From Nocardioides guangzhouensis (GTDB lineage: Bacteria; Actinomycetota; Actinomycetes; Propionibacteriales; Nocardioidaceae), in contig NZ_SDKM01000002.1 of NCBI RefSeq assembly GCF_004519545.1, positions 124,001 to 188,000 of the forward strand: 64,000 nucleotides of DNA, read 5' to 3'. This document shows positions 1-6,870 of this stretch, piece after piece. Position numbers and translations under genes: made by a program. The notes under the pieces were generated by a model. The model saw only the letters and a program-made list of their open reading frames with translations. It made no database searches and was not told where the DNA came from. How positions within the stretch are numbered: the first letter of the stretch is position 1; the number at the start of each line of letters is the position of its first letter.

Positions 1-1068
1 GACCATGATCACTACGTTGCGACACCCACTCGTGGCGGAACCGGCTTCGATCCGATCTATCGCACTAGGCGAATCGACGAACTGAGCACCGCTCAGCGGC
101 GCTGGGCGGTTTGGGGTATTCAGCGCGCGCTCGATGCCGCAGATCCCCAGGGACCGGGGCAGCGCCTGCTGCTGCTCGATGAGCCCGAAGCTGCCCTGCA
201 TCGTTCTGCCGAGGCACAGATGGCCGAGTATGTGGCGACCCTGCCGTCCGATGGTGCCACCAACGTTCTGCTGGCAACCCACTCACCTGAATTGCTCAAC
301 GTCCCGACAGCCAATGTCTACGAGGTCGCGCGTACGTCAGGCACCCGGTCGGTGTCGGAACTGACGTCCGCTTCGCGGGAGCATCTCGAAGAACTTGGCT
401 TGTTGCCCAGTGATCTGCTCAGGCGACAGCGGGGCTTGGTTCTGGTTGAGGGGCTGCACGACACCCTTGTGCTCGAGGCGCTCCTCGGTGCCGAGCTCGA
501 GGCGCTGAGAGTCGAGACGCGGGCGTTGCGCGGGACCCATCACGTGTCGCCGGCAGCCCTCGGTGTGTTGTTCGACTACACGCCTGCGCACATCTTCGTA
601 GTGTTCGACAACATTGCCACGGCCGAGTTGAACGACCTGATGAAGAAGGTCACAGTCCTGTCGGAGAGTGGCCTCGTGGACGAAGCCGTACGCCTGCTCA
701 ATCGCCCAACCTTCTTGGGCAGCCACGAATGGGACAAGTTGAGGGAGCTCATTCAGCGCTGCGTTGAAAGCGGAACCATTCGACGATTCACGGCCTTCGG
801 ACTCACTGCTAAGGACGTGCTCGACTACCTACCCGTCGACACCTTCGTCCCAGGTGCAGCGAGCTGGGCGGACCTTCGTTCTCAGCATGCCGACGCCCGT
901 AAAGACCGTCCCGGGGCAACTGCAAGGGACTTCAAGGTGTGGCTGCGAGGCCGCCCCCACAACGCTGACCTGAGCTCCGAGCACATCCTGAAGGCGGCGA
1001 ATAGCTTGGACGCGATCCCCGGTGACTTCCTGCAGTTATTCAAGACAGTTCAGGCGCGCGTCGGCTAG
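1..1068 (+). CDS. OLD-like ATPase with TOPRIM domain, 5' end outside window
   Basis: The frame is open from the first base, so the N-terminus with the Walker A site lies outside the window. What remains is the end of an ABC-type ATPase: a signature-like LSTAQRRWA, Walker B LLLLDEPEAALH about 60 codons in, and the H-loop LLATHSPELL. A TOPRIM-like part follows, with VEGLHDTLVLEALL holding the conserved Glu and Asp and a second acidic strand VVFDN. This order is that of OLD-family nucleases, which act in phage exclusion or as Gabija A-type effectors. The second TOPRIM motif is weak (one Asp), so nuclease activity is not assured. A defence role is inferred from the family and from neighbours that are nearly all orphan genes. 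Confidence 0.72.
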   Translation, partial: DHDHYVATPTRGGTGFDPIYRTRRIDELSTAQRRWAVWGIQRALDAADPQGPGQRLLLLDEPEAALHRSAEAQMAEYVATLPSDGATNVLLATHSPELLNVPTANVYEVARTSGTRSVSELTSASREHLEELGLLPSDLLRRQRGLVLVEGLHDTLVLEALLGAELEALRVETRALRGTHHVSPAALGVLFDYTPAHIFVVFDNIATAELNDLMKKVTVLSESGLVDEAVRLLNRPTFLGSHEWDKLRELIQRCVESGTIRRFTAFGLTAKDVLDYLPVDTFVPGAASWADLRSQHADARKDRPGATARDFKVWLRGRPHNADLSSEHILKAANSLDAIPGDFLQLFKTVQARVG

Positions 1069-1435
1069 CCCGGCCTTGAGATGGAGCCTGGGCGGGCGGC
1101 AGACGAACCGTAAGGCAACCTTCGCATCCGGCGTAAACGCGGCGGTATGACGCACGTCAGTCTGGCACCGATGAGCACCCATCCGAAGGCGACGGCGACC
1201 GAGATGAACTCCGACCCTATGGACACTTCGAGAAGTAGTCGCGGTCGACGCCGGTCGGGCGCGCCTCCCCAGCCAGGAAAGACGGCGTCAGGTTGACTCA
1301 GAGTCGGGCTTCGCGCGCGCCGACGGTGCAGCGAGCCCGGCTCTCGACGTCCTACCGCCAGAGATGACGATTCACGCGCAGGCAGACGGACTGAGAGCGC
1401 CCGTACTTCAGGGTTCCTGTCTGTACGGTACGGCC
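1069..1435. other. Intergenic stretch, no gene seen
   Basis: No convincing reading frame lies here. It holds one copy of the dispersed island motif (1137-1154) and a weaker inverted copy (1346-1363, reverse-strand core TGGCGGTAGGACGTC). The promoter of the next gene is presumably near its right end, but no clear -10/-35 pair stands out. Confidence 0.5.
1137..1154 (+). repeat. Island motif copy 1 (ACGCGGCGGTATGACGCA)
   Basis: One of about six dispersed copies of a motif with consensus ACGCGGCGGTAAGACGCA found between the small genes of the island. This copy begins 69 bases after the stop of the OLD-like gene. Confidence 0.6.
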
Positions 1436-1960
1436 ATGAGTCCGGGAGACACCTGGTGGGGCGTTTTGCTCGACGGTCTGTTCGGTGGGGTCATCGGCGG
1501 CGCGGCGACGGGCGCAGCAGTGTGGGCGACGTTGCGGCACGAGAAACGGTCGGCGCGACTCCAGAGGTTGCACGCGTCAGCCGCGCGCCTGAGCGAGATG
1601 GCGACCGTCCTAAGTCAGGAGGTCGCTTCGGCCATCCCGGACGAGGTCGACCGTGGTGACCTCCGAAGCTGGGCGGCCCAGGTGCGACTGATCCAGGCCA
1701 GCTCCTTGGATCTTTGGGCCGGCATCTCTGACGACGAGCCCGACGCAGCGCAGTTGCTCGACGGGTTGCGCGCCCGCCTTGCGGCCTCAACGTTGGGCCG
1801 GCGCGGCGAATGGATCGAGCAACGCAACGCAGCGCTCGAAGCGCTCGGATCGCTCTCGTCCTTTGCCGTCGCGTGGATGACGGAGCCTGAGCAGTTCGTG
1901 GTGAAGAAGCGCCGACGCGTCACATTCCGCTGGCCGATAAGTCGTCAACTCGGTCCCTGA
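1436..1960 (+). CDS. Small one-helix membrane protein, paralogue A
   Basis: A 174-residue protein of unknown function. Residues about 6-30 form one hydrophobic segment with a glycine-zipper-like GGVIGG; a basic stretch (RHEKR) follows, then a helical soluble domain. The 2037-2561 product shares the WW...LDG..GGVIGG...RHE pattern and the following A-ARLS helix, so the two are tandem paralogues. The ATG at 1436 is chosen because similarity to the paralogue begins there; an upstream ATG at 1364 would add 24 poorly conserved residues. The end is basic (VKKRRRV). Nothing identifies a function. A membrane-acting effector or an immunity protein would suit the setting, but that is a guess. Confidence 0.6.
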   Translation: MSPGDTWWGVLLDGLFGGVIGGAATGAAVWATLRHEKRSARLQRLHASAARLSEMATVLSQEVASAIPDEVDRGDLRSWAAQVRLIQASSLDLWAGISDDEPDAAQLLDGLRARLAASTLGRRGEWIEQRNAALEALGSLSSFAVAWMTEPEQFVVKKRRRVTFRWPISRQLGP

Positions 1961-2036
1961 CGGTCATCGGACTCCGGTCGGGCTCCCGTCCAGCGATACC
2001 GACGCAGAGGGATGCGGGCCCGCTACGTTCCGTGGC

Positions 2037-2561
2037 ATGACGGAAAACTGGATCGGTGGCCACCTAGACGACGGCGCGTGGTGGTGGGCCGTCGCGCTTG
2101 ATGGCATCGTTGGGGGTGTCATCGGTGGGTTGATGACGGCGTTCGCGGTGGCGTGGACGATCCGGCATGAGCGAAAGATGGCCCAGGCGGCTGCCCTTCG
2201 GGCAGCGGTTGCTCGGCTCTCGTCGGTGGTGTGGGTCCTCGGCCTAAAGCTCGCGAACGACTTCCACTCGCTCGGCGAGATGTACGACCGGGTAGCCGAG
2301 TTGTACGCGGCGGGACGCGAGGCGTCGTCCCTCGCGTCCACGGACTGGCCAGAGCTGCGGAAGAAGATCGACGACGCGCTCGACACCATTTCCGCGGTTC
2401 TGATGGCGAAGTCACCTGTCGATCGAGACGAACTCTCGGTAGCGCTGCTGATGCTGACGGACGTCGACCTTTGGCTCGGCGCGAGCCACCAAGGTCGTCG
2501 AGTCGCGCGCGCGGAGATCGCGAAGATCGGCACGACTCACGAGCGCGCACCTCGCAGCTAA
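2037..2561 (+). CDS. Small one-helix membrane protein, paralogue B
   Basis: A 174-residue protein, the same length as its upstream neighbour and clearly related to it: WWWAVALDG then GGVIGG in a single N-terminal transmembrane helix, RHERK just after it, then an Ala-rich helical domain. The C-terminal halves have diverged. The 76-base gap upstream holds no recognised promoter, so cotranscription with paralogue A is possible. It arose by tandem duplication or by two related acquisitions. No known family was recognised. Confidence 0.62.
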   Translation: MTENWIGGHLDDGAWWWAVALDGIVGGVIGGLMTAFAVAWTIRHERKMAQAAALRAAVARLSSVVWVLGLKLANDFHSLGEMYDRVAELYAAGREASSLASTDWPELRKKIDDALDTISAVLMAKSPVDRDELSVALLMLTDVDLWLGASHQGRRVARAEIAKIGTTHERAPRS

Positions 2562-2728
2562 GTCTATGAAGGTGCGCCTGAAGGCGGGGGAAGGATGCGC
2601 CTGGGCCGCGTACTTCTCTCCGGCAGCTGGGAGAGCGCAGTCGTGGGCATTGATGTGACCTCCGAACCCAATGTGTTGGCGTTCTTCGCGTCCAAGATTC
2701 AGCGCAGGCTCATGTGTACGGTCCCAAC

Positions 2729-3532
2729 ATGGGCACTGACTCCGCGGCCACGCAGCCTGGGCAATCCTCATCTTCGGCTCAACCGCTGGATGAGGAGGAT
2801 CTCGCCCAAGCTCTTGCCCAGGTTCCTGTGGGAGAGCGGCTTGAGGATGCCTTCTCCGCGTACCTCTTGGCCTGTATTTCGCTGGGATTCGCGAAAACGG
2901 CTGCACCTCAGCTCCGCCAGCGCTCTGCTGAACTCGGTCATCACCCTCTGGCTTCGGCCTTGGATCACTTGGCCGTGAGCATCGCGCAGAAGGCGGTGCT
3001 CGACGCAGCGGCAACCTACGACCAGGCCGGCAAAGGCTCCAGCTCTCTCGCCAACGCACTCGACCTGATCACTGGTTGCCTCAAGGACCCCACGTTCGGC
3101 TCGGCGGCAGATCGGGAGGCGGCACGGCAGTTAGTCGCGGGTATTCGCAACTCAGTGATCACAATCAAGTCCCCCGAGATTTCAGCTATTCGATACTGGC
3201 GAAACAAGTGGGCAGGGCATCGATCGGTTGATCCTCAGGTCGATCCATGGGCATGGGAGCACCCCGTTGATTTCGCGGTCATCAAGAACGGGTTGGATCA
3301 GATGCGTGCCGCCTTTCGCGAGTTCGCTCTGCTTCTTACCCAGCTCCCGCAACTAGCGTCCCTGCAAGAGGACGCCCGACGGGTTGATGACCACACTGTC
3401 AGGGTAGGGATCAGCCTGGACGGGACCACATCGTGGCCAATTGATTCGGTCTTGGCTCTCGGCGAGTCCCAGGCTCAGGAGTTCCTAGATCGCACTCTGC
3501 CCTACTTGACTTCCGACAGCGGGAGGTCTTGA
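2729..3532 (+). CDS. HEPN-type protein, AbiU2-like
   Basis: A 267-residue, mostly helical soluble protein. The key feature is RNKWAGHRS at about residues 158-166, an R-x5-H motif in the position typical of HEPN domains of the AbiU2 type, where a WRNKxxAH-like segment sits in the third helix. HEPN proteins are commonly metal-independent RNases in toxin-antitoxin, abortive-infection and CRISPR systems, so RNA cleavage is the likely activity. The ATG at 2729 is used; a GTG five codons upstream (2714) is also possible. No antitoxin partner is obvious next door. Assignment rests on the motif and helical character, not on a full alignment. Confidence 0.55.
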   Translation: MGTDSAATQPGQSSSSAQPLDEEDLAQALAQVPVGERLEDAFSAYLLACISLGFAKTAAPQLRQRSAELGHHPLASALDHLAVSIAQKAVLDAAATYDQAGKGSSSLANALDLITGCLKDPTFGSAADREAARQLVAGIRNSVITIKSPEISAIRYWRNKWAGHRSVDPQVDPWAWEHPVDFAVIKNGLDQMRAAFREFALLLTQLPQLASLQEDARRVDDHTVRVGISLDGTTSWPIDSVLALGESQAQEFLDRTLPYLTSDSGRS

Positions 3533-3542
3533 CCAGCATGCC

Positions 3543-3561
3543 TAGGCGGCGGAAAGACGCA
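3543..3561 (+). repeat. Island motif copy 2
   Basis: Core GGCGGCGGAAAGACGCA begins 11 bases after the stop of the AbiU2-like gene and 43 bases before the next start. The copy is enclosed by a 7-base inverted repeat, AGCATGC on the left and GCATGCT on the right. Confidence 0.6.
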
Positions 3562-3603
3562 TGCTCCTGTGGGATCCCGGACCGATAGCGGCACCATGGG
3601 GCC

Positions 3604-4101
3604 ATGCCTGATCCGTATGGAATCCCAGACCAATTCTTTGGGCCGGTTCCCGGTCAGTTCTACGCGGTGATTGGGCGAGTGACGATGCTGGGGGCCCTCC
3701 TGGAGCAGCGACTACTTGAGTTGCTCTGGTCGGTCGACGAAGAACCCCAGGGGCTGCACGCTGGCAAGCCTGTCGCTCAACTGCTGACCTTGATTGAGAG
3801 AAGGCTGGCCAGCGCGCCAGATGGAATCGGAGCAGATGCCCGCGACCTCCTGGCGCGTGCCAAGTCGACTCTCGAGGACCGCAACGCAATCGTCCATAGT
3901 CTCTGGCCCGAGCCATCACTCCGAATCGCGTTCAGATGGCGACCTCGGACCTTGAAGCGTCGAGACGCGCCAGCAGAGTGGATGCAAGGCGAGTTCGTAA
4001 CCAAAGGCGAGTTGCGCAGAGTCATCAATGATCTGGTGGCGGTGAATGACGAGGTAGGTGTCTTGTCGCAGCGATTCCATTCCAGACGGAGGCACCGATA
4101 A
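3604..4101 (+). CDS. Small HEPN-type protein
   Basis: A 165-residue helical protein with EDRNAIVHSLW around residues 91-101. Its R93 and H98 form the R-x4-H motif of HEPN ribonucleases (RNxxVH subtype). The first 60 residues look like a long amphipathic helix pair that would pack the four-helix bundle. An ATG start at 3604 fits the domain start. It is unlike the preceding HEPN protein except for the motif, so it is a separate family and not a duplicate. Toxin or abortive-infection effector is the family-based guess. The very basic tail (RRRHR) could bind RNA. Confidence 0.52.
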   Translation: MPDPYGIPDQFFGPVPGQFYAVIGRVTMLGALLEQRLLELLWSVDEEPQGLHAGKPVAQLLTLIERRLASAPDGIGADARDLLARAKSTLEDRNAIVHSLWPEPSLRIAFRWRPRTLKRRDAPAEWMQGEFVTKGELRRVINDLVAVNDEVGVLSQRFHSRRRHR

Positions 4102-4146
4102 CCGGTCCCGACCTCGTTCGCGAGCGGATCGTGAGGCATCGGACTC

Positions 4147-4164
4147 ACGCGGCGAAAAGGCGCA
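4147..4164 (+). repeat. Island motif copy 3, degenerate
   Basis: ACGCGGCGAAAAGGCGCA matches the island motif with changes in the centre. It starts 46 bases after the preceding stop and lies about 85 bases before the next predicted start. Confidence 0.4.
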
Positions 4165-4248
4165 GCCACATTGCCGTCGACCGTCTGTGCACGGTCGTTC
4201 CTCTCGCCTTCAAGGAGTATGTCAGTGGTCTCTTGCATGATCCGAAGC

Positions 4249-4500
4249 ATGGATCTCTTCGACGGTGAGCCCTATCTCGGGCTGGTCCCGAGACATTGGG
4301 TACGGCCCTTCGGGTATGCGGCGCTGATTGCGATCGCGGTGTACTCGCCGGCCCGGCTGTGGCTGATCGGCCAAGCCGAACGCCACGTCGTCCACGAGGT
4401 TCAACCAATGATCGACAGGTTGGCGGAGCAGTCTGTGCCCTCCGAGCCTCACGCTCCATCTCCTGCGCCATCTCGGTCTATTCGTGACGCGAACCCCTAG
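4249..4500 (+). CDS. Small one-helix membrane protein
   Basis: An 83-residue product with one hydrophobic helix (FGYAALIAIAVYSPARLWLI, about residues 20-39), a short amphipathic stretch, then a Pro/Ser-rich tail. The frame is open from 4171, and ATGs at 4171, 4219 and 4237 are alternatives. 4249 is chosen because the acidic MDLFDGEPYL reads as a natural N-terminus, although no good ribosome site precedes it. Function unknown. It sits between two HEPN genes and could be a partner of either. Confidence 0.42.
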   Translation: MDLFDGEPYLGLVPRHWVRPFGYAALIAIAVYSPARLWLIGQAERHVVHEVQPMIDRLAEQSVPSEPHAPSPAPSRSIRDANP

Positions 4501-4507
4501 CGCCAAG

Positions 4508-4525
4508 TCGCGGCGGTAAGACGCA
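4508..4525 (+). repeat. Island motif copy 4
   Basis: TCGCGGCGGTAAGACGCA starts 8 bases after the stop at 4500. It lies between two convergent genes, so it cannot be a promoter for either. CGGCG and CGCCG flank the loop of a weak hairpin around it. Confidence 0.6.
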
Positions 4526-4555
4526 CCTTCGCCGTCATGCGAGAGACCAGTTGCG

Positions 4556-5023
4556 TTAGATGTCGATGAACGACTGTGACCAGGCGCCCGCCTTCGATTG
4601 GAGGTAGCCCGCGACCGACTGGGCCGCCAAGGCCGCACCAATCAGCATCTCGACCGGGAAGTGCTCACTCGGAGGCGGCTGGAGTTGATGCTCTTCGCGT
4701 AGGGCGCCGTCCTCGAATCGCCTGGGCATGGCGTGAACGACGGCGTTGCGGAAGTTGAGGATTGCGGACGTGCGCCGAAGGGTGGAGAGCAGGTCGTCTC
4801 GATCCTGGGCAGGAACCCTGCTCGCGGACTGTCGAAGCCTTACGACCAGTTGCGTCGCGCGAAGGCGGGCGGAGTCGGCGTAGCTCGGGGTTGCACCCAG
4901 TCGGTACGAGATGAACGCGAGCCACGCCTCAACCTCCTGTGTGGCGACGACGAGGCGCCCAACCGCGTCGTGATGGGCTTCTAAGCCGACGGCAGGGACA
5001 GGTGTGTCGATCCAGGCAGGCAT
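4556..5023 (-). CDS. Small HEPN-type protein, reverse strand
   Basis: A 155-residue helical protein with NFRNAVVHAMPRRF around residue 92, another R-x4-H (RNAVVH) HEPN motif. It runs opposite to the other small genes. The ATG at 5023 is used; an in-frame GTG two codons upstream (5029) is equally possible, and neither has a strong ribosome site. The frame stays open far upstream, but that part is Arg-rich and looks non-coding. Expected activity from the family is RNase. Only the motif position and helical make-up support the call. Confidence 0.5.
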   Translation of the reverse strand: MPAWIDTPVPAVGLEAHHDAVGRLVVATQEVEAWLAFISYRLGATPSYADSARLRATQLVVRLRQSASRVPAQDRDDLLSTLRRTSAILNFRNAVVHAMPRRFEDGALREEHQLQPPPSEHFPVEMLIGAALAAQSVAGYLQSKAGAWSQSFIDI

Positions 5024-5325
5024 TTGCACGCGGCCATCATGTCGTCCTGAGATCCAAAGGGAGGACGTTTGCGACCACAGACCCACGATCGACGGACGGC
5101 GTCTAACCGCGTGCCCGGGAAGTCCGCGCCACCGGACTCGTTCCCTACCCCATAAGCCAATGTCGAGACGCAGATGGTGGAGGCAGAGCGAACGAGTTTT
5201 GCAGTTCGACACCTTCGGTGGCCGGGGTTCTCGATACTGGCCTATCCGATCGCCATGATGTCGAGCGCTGCTCTTGGCCCAGCAGCACACACCGTGGCAA
5301 CAGGTTTGACGAGGGGTGGATTGGC
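5024..5325. other. Intergenic stretch, no gene seen
   Basis: This gap between divergent genes should carry both promoters. No inverted repeat or island motif was found. The only structured signal is GAGGGG at 5311-5316, a good ribosome site for the GTG at 5326. Confidence 0.4.
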
Positions 5326-5730
5326 GTGGGGGCGCGATTCGGCAGGGTGCAAACGGAGGCAAGCCAGCTAGTCGAGATCGCGTCGACGGTCTACGGGCGA
5401 CGATTGCACGACGAGGAGGTTGCCTCCTTAAGTAGCGGAAGGGCCCATTGGGCTCTGAGGTGTCTGCCAGTCGCCCTCTTGTGGGAGGCCGCGCGGGAGC
5501 TCGTGGTCCGTCACTCACGCTTCAGTGCCACGGAATGGTTGGAGATCGCCCTGGCGATTCCGAGTCGTGGGGAGGCCATGTTTCGCGAGTCAAAGCGCCA
5601 GGACTCGGAGAACGCTCAGGTCCTCCCCGGTTCGACCTATTTGGTGTGCACCGGCTGTGGGAATGTATTGTCAACTGGCACCGTCTGCGGATGCCCAGCC
5701 GTCGAGAACAGTGGAAGACCCGGTGCGTGA
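5326..5730 (+). CDS. Orphan protein with C-terminal zinc-ribbon-like cysteines
   Basis: A 134-residue product. The GTG at 5326 is chosen because GAGGGG lies nine bases upstream; the frame is open further left but reads poorly. The body is helical. Near the end, LVCTGCGNVLSTGTVCGC gives a CxxC...CxC set that could hold one zinc. The family was not recognised. It may bind nucleic acid or be a partner protein. Coding status rests on the ribosome site and the orderly cysteine pattern, so confidence is moderate. Confidence 0.42.
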   Translation: MGARFGRVQTEASQLVEIASTVYGRRLHDEEVASLSSGRAHWALRCLPVALLWEAARELVVRHSRFSATEWLEIALAIPSRGEAMFRESKRQDSENAQVLPGSTYLVCTGCGNVLSTGTVCGCPAVENSGRPGA

Positions 5731-5891
5731 CGGCCGGCTCCTCGCATTCAGAGTGAACAATGGCCCAGATGTGCCGACAAAAGGCAGCCCAACTGGCTGC
5801 TACAAGGTTTTCGTCAGTGTCGCTGTGGCCGCGGACGTCTCTTGTTTGGCCCGAATCCGCACCAGATTCGAAGTTCCTCGCCACGGCACGG

Positions 5892-5909
5892 ACGCGGCGT
5901 TAAGACGCG
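5892..5909 (+). repeat. Island motif copy 5
   Basis: ACGCGGCGTTAAGACGCG lies 162 bases after one gene and 55 bases before the next. ACGCG on the left and CGCGCGT on the right can pair around it. Confidence 0.5.
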
Positions 5910-5963
5910 CGTACTGGGTGATCACCACCGACCGCCGTCGGCGGTCCTCACTATGTTGAGGCT

Positions 5964-6698
5964 GTGGACCAGATCGACGTCGACTTCTGCTTCTACGACG
6001 ATCCTGACTTCGTCAGCGACGCCGACCGAGACAGCCTTCGCTTGCGGACCTGGCATCAGCAGCTATGGAGCAAGTCGGTGTCCGGCGGAAGTCGGATCGT
6101 CTGGGCGTTGGAGCCTGGAACATCCTGCTTGGTCCACGACGGCGTGCGCGTCTCGAGCGACACCATTGCCACAACACACGCGAACTACCGGCGTCTCGGC
6201 GTTGCAGGACTCTGGGAGTCCCTAACAGAGGGAGAGCGGCGGGCGTATGACCGTGCGTTCTACACGATCGGCGGGTTCGTCATCTTCCCGACCCGGCCTC
6301 AGTCCTTGAACCAGCGCCGAGGTACCTCCCGCAACATCGCGGACAGGTTCGACCTCACACTCGAGTGCATTCGACAGCACTATCTCGGCCAGGACGGAAG
6401 CCCGCTGGCAGACGTGCTGAGGCAGGACGCACGCTACTTCGGACTTTTTGGATCCGGAGCAGATGGCTTCTCCGAGTTCGTCGAGTTCTTCCACCTGCAA
6501 GACCTCGTGTCTGGTGGGTCCGTACGTTGGCTCGACGGGTCGACCGAACGTCAATGGTCATTCGAGCGGCCGCCGTTGCCGCAGACGCTCGATGCCTATC
6601 GTCGCTACCTCGCCAACGTCGCATCATTCGTCGCGGCGAGGAACGACCGCATCCGCAACTGGTGCAACGCACGCAACCAAGTTGTGCCGGCCGAGTAA
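5964..6698 (+). CDS. DUF6994 family protein
   Basis: A 244-residue protein I recognise as the DUF6994 type from its order of motifs: an early aromatic/acidic segment (FCFYDDPDFVSDADRDSLRL), WHQQLWSK, an SSDTI segment, YTIGGFVIFP, an NQRRG then DRFDLTLECIR block, FVEFFHLQDLV, and a final YRRYLANVASFVAARNDRI. The function of this family is not established. The GTG at 5964 is the start that includes the first conserved segment. Island motif copy 5 lies upstream and copy 6 just downstream. Length appears full and no damage is seen. Confidence 0.68.
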   Translation: MDQIDVDFCFYDDPDFVSDADRDSLRLRTWHQQLWSKSVSGGSRIVWALEPGTSCLVHDGVRVSSDTIATTHANYRRLGVAGLWESLTEGERRAYDRAFYTIGGFVIFPTRPQSLNQRRGTSRNIADRFDLTLECIRQHYLGQDGSPLADVLRQDARYFGLFGSGADGFSEFVEFFHLQDLVSGGSVRWLDGSTERQWSFERPPLPQTLDAYRRYLANVASFVAARNDRIRNWCNARNQVVPAE

Positions 6699-6720
6699 CT
6701 GCCAGTCTTGTCGAGCGCCT

Positions 6721-6738
6721 ACGCGGCGGTAAGACGCA
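6721..6738 (+). repeat. Island motif copy 6 (ACGCGGCGGTAAGACGCA)
   Basis: The clearest copy, 22 bases after the stop at 6698 and between convergent genes. CGCGG and CCGCG flank the core as short inverted arms. Confidence 0.65.
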
Positions 6739-6870
6739 GGTCCGCGAACACTCTTCGTATCGGAAGTTTCGGCGCTGGCGCCCGCCCTACGCCCGCTCGC
6801 ATGCTGTTGGTGCCCGGCCTAGCGTCGGATTTGGGACACCATGGCCACCGGGCCACCTTGGCCCGCCGTA

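Noticed and set aside
1397-1405. GCGCCCGTA at about 1397 as the far attachment site
   Set aside because: Only nine bases match the tRNA-Arg 3' end (25161-25169); the match stops at once, so chance is the better explanation.
2037-2569. Alternative frames across the second membrane paralogue
   Set aside because: They are Arg-rich, typical of frame-shifted GC-rich DNA, while the chosen frame aligns with the neighbouring paralogue.
1137-6738. Reading the island motif as integron attC sites
   Set aside because: The needed 3' end GTTRRRY and paired RYYYAAC are absent in most copies, and no integron integrase is in the window. The cassette-like placement is kept as a finding, but not as attC.
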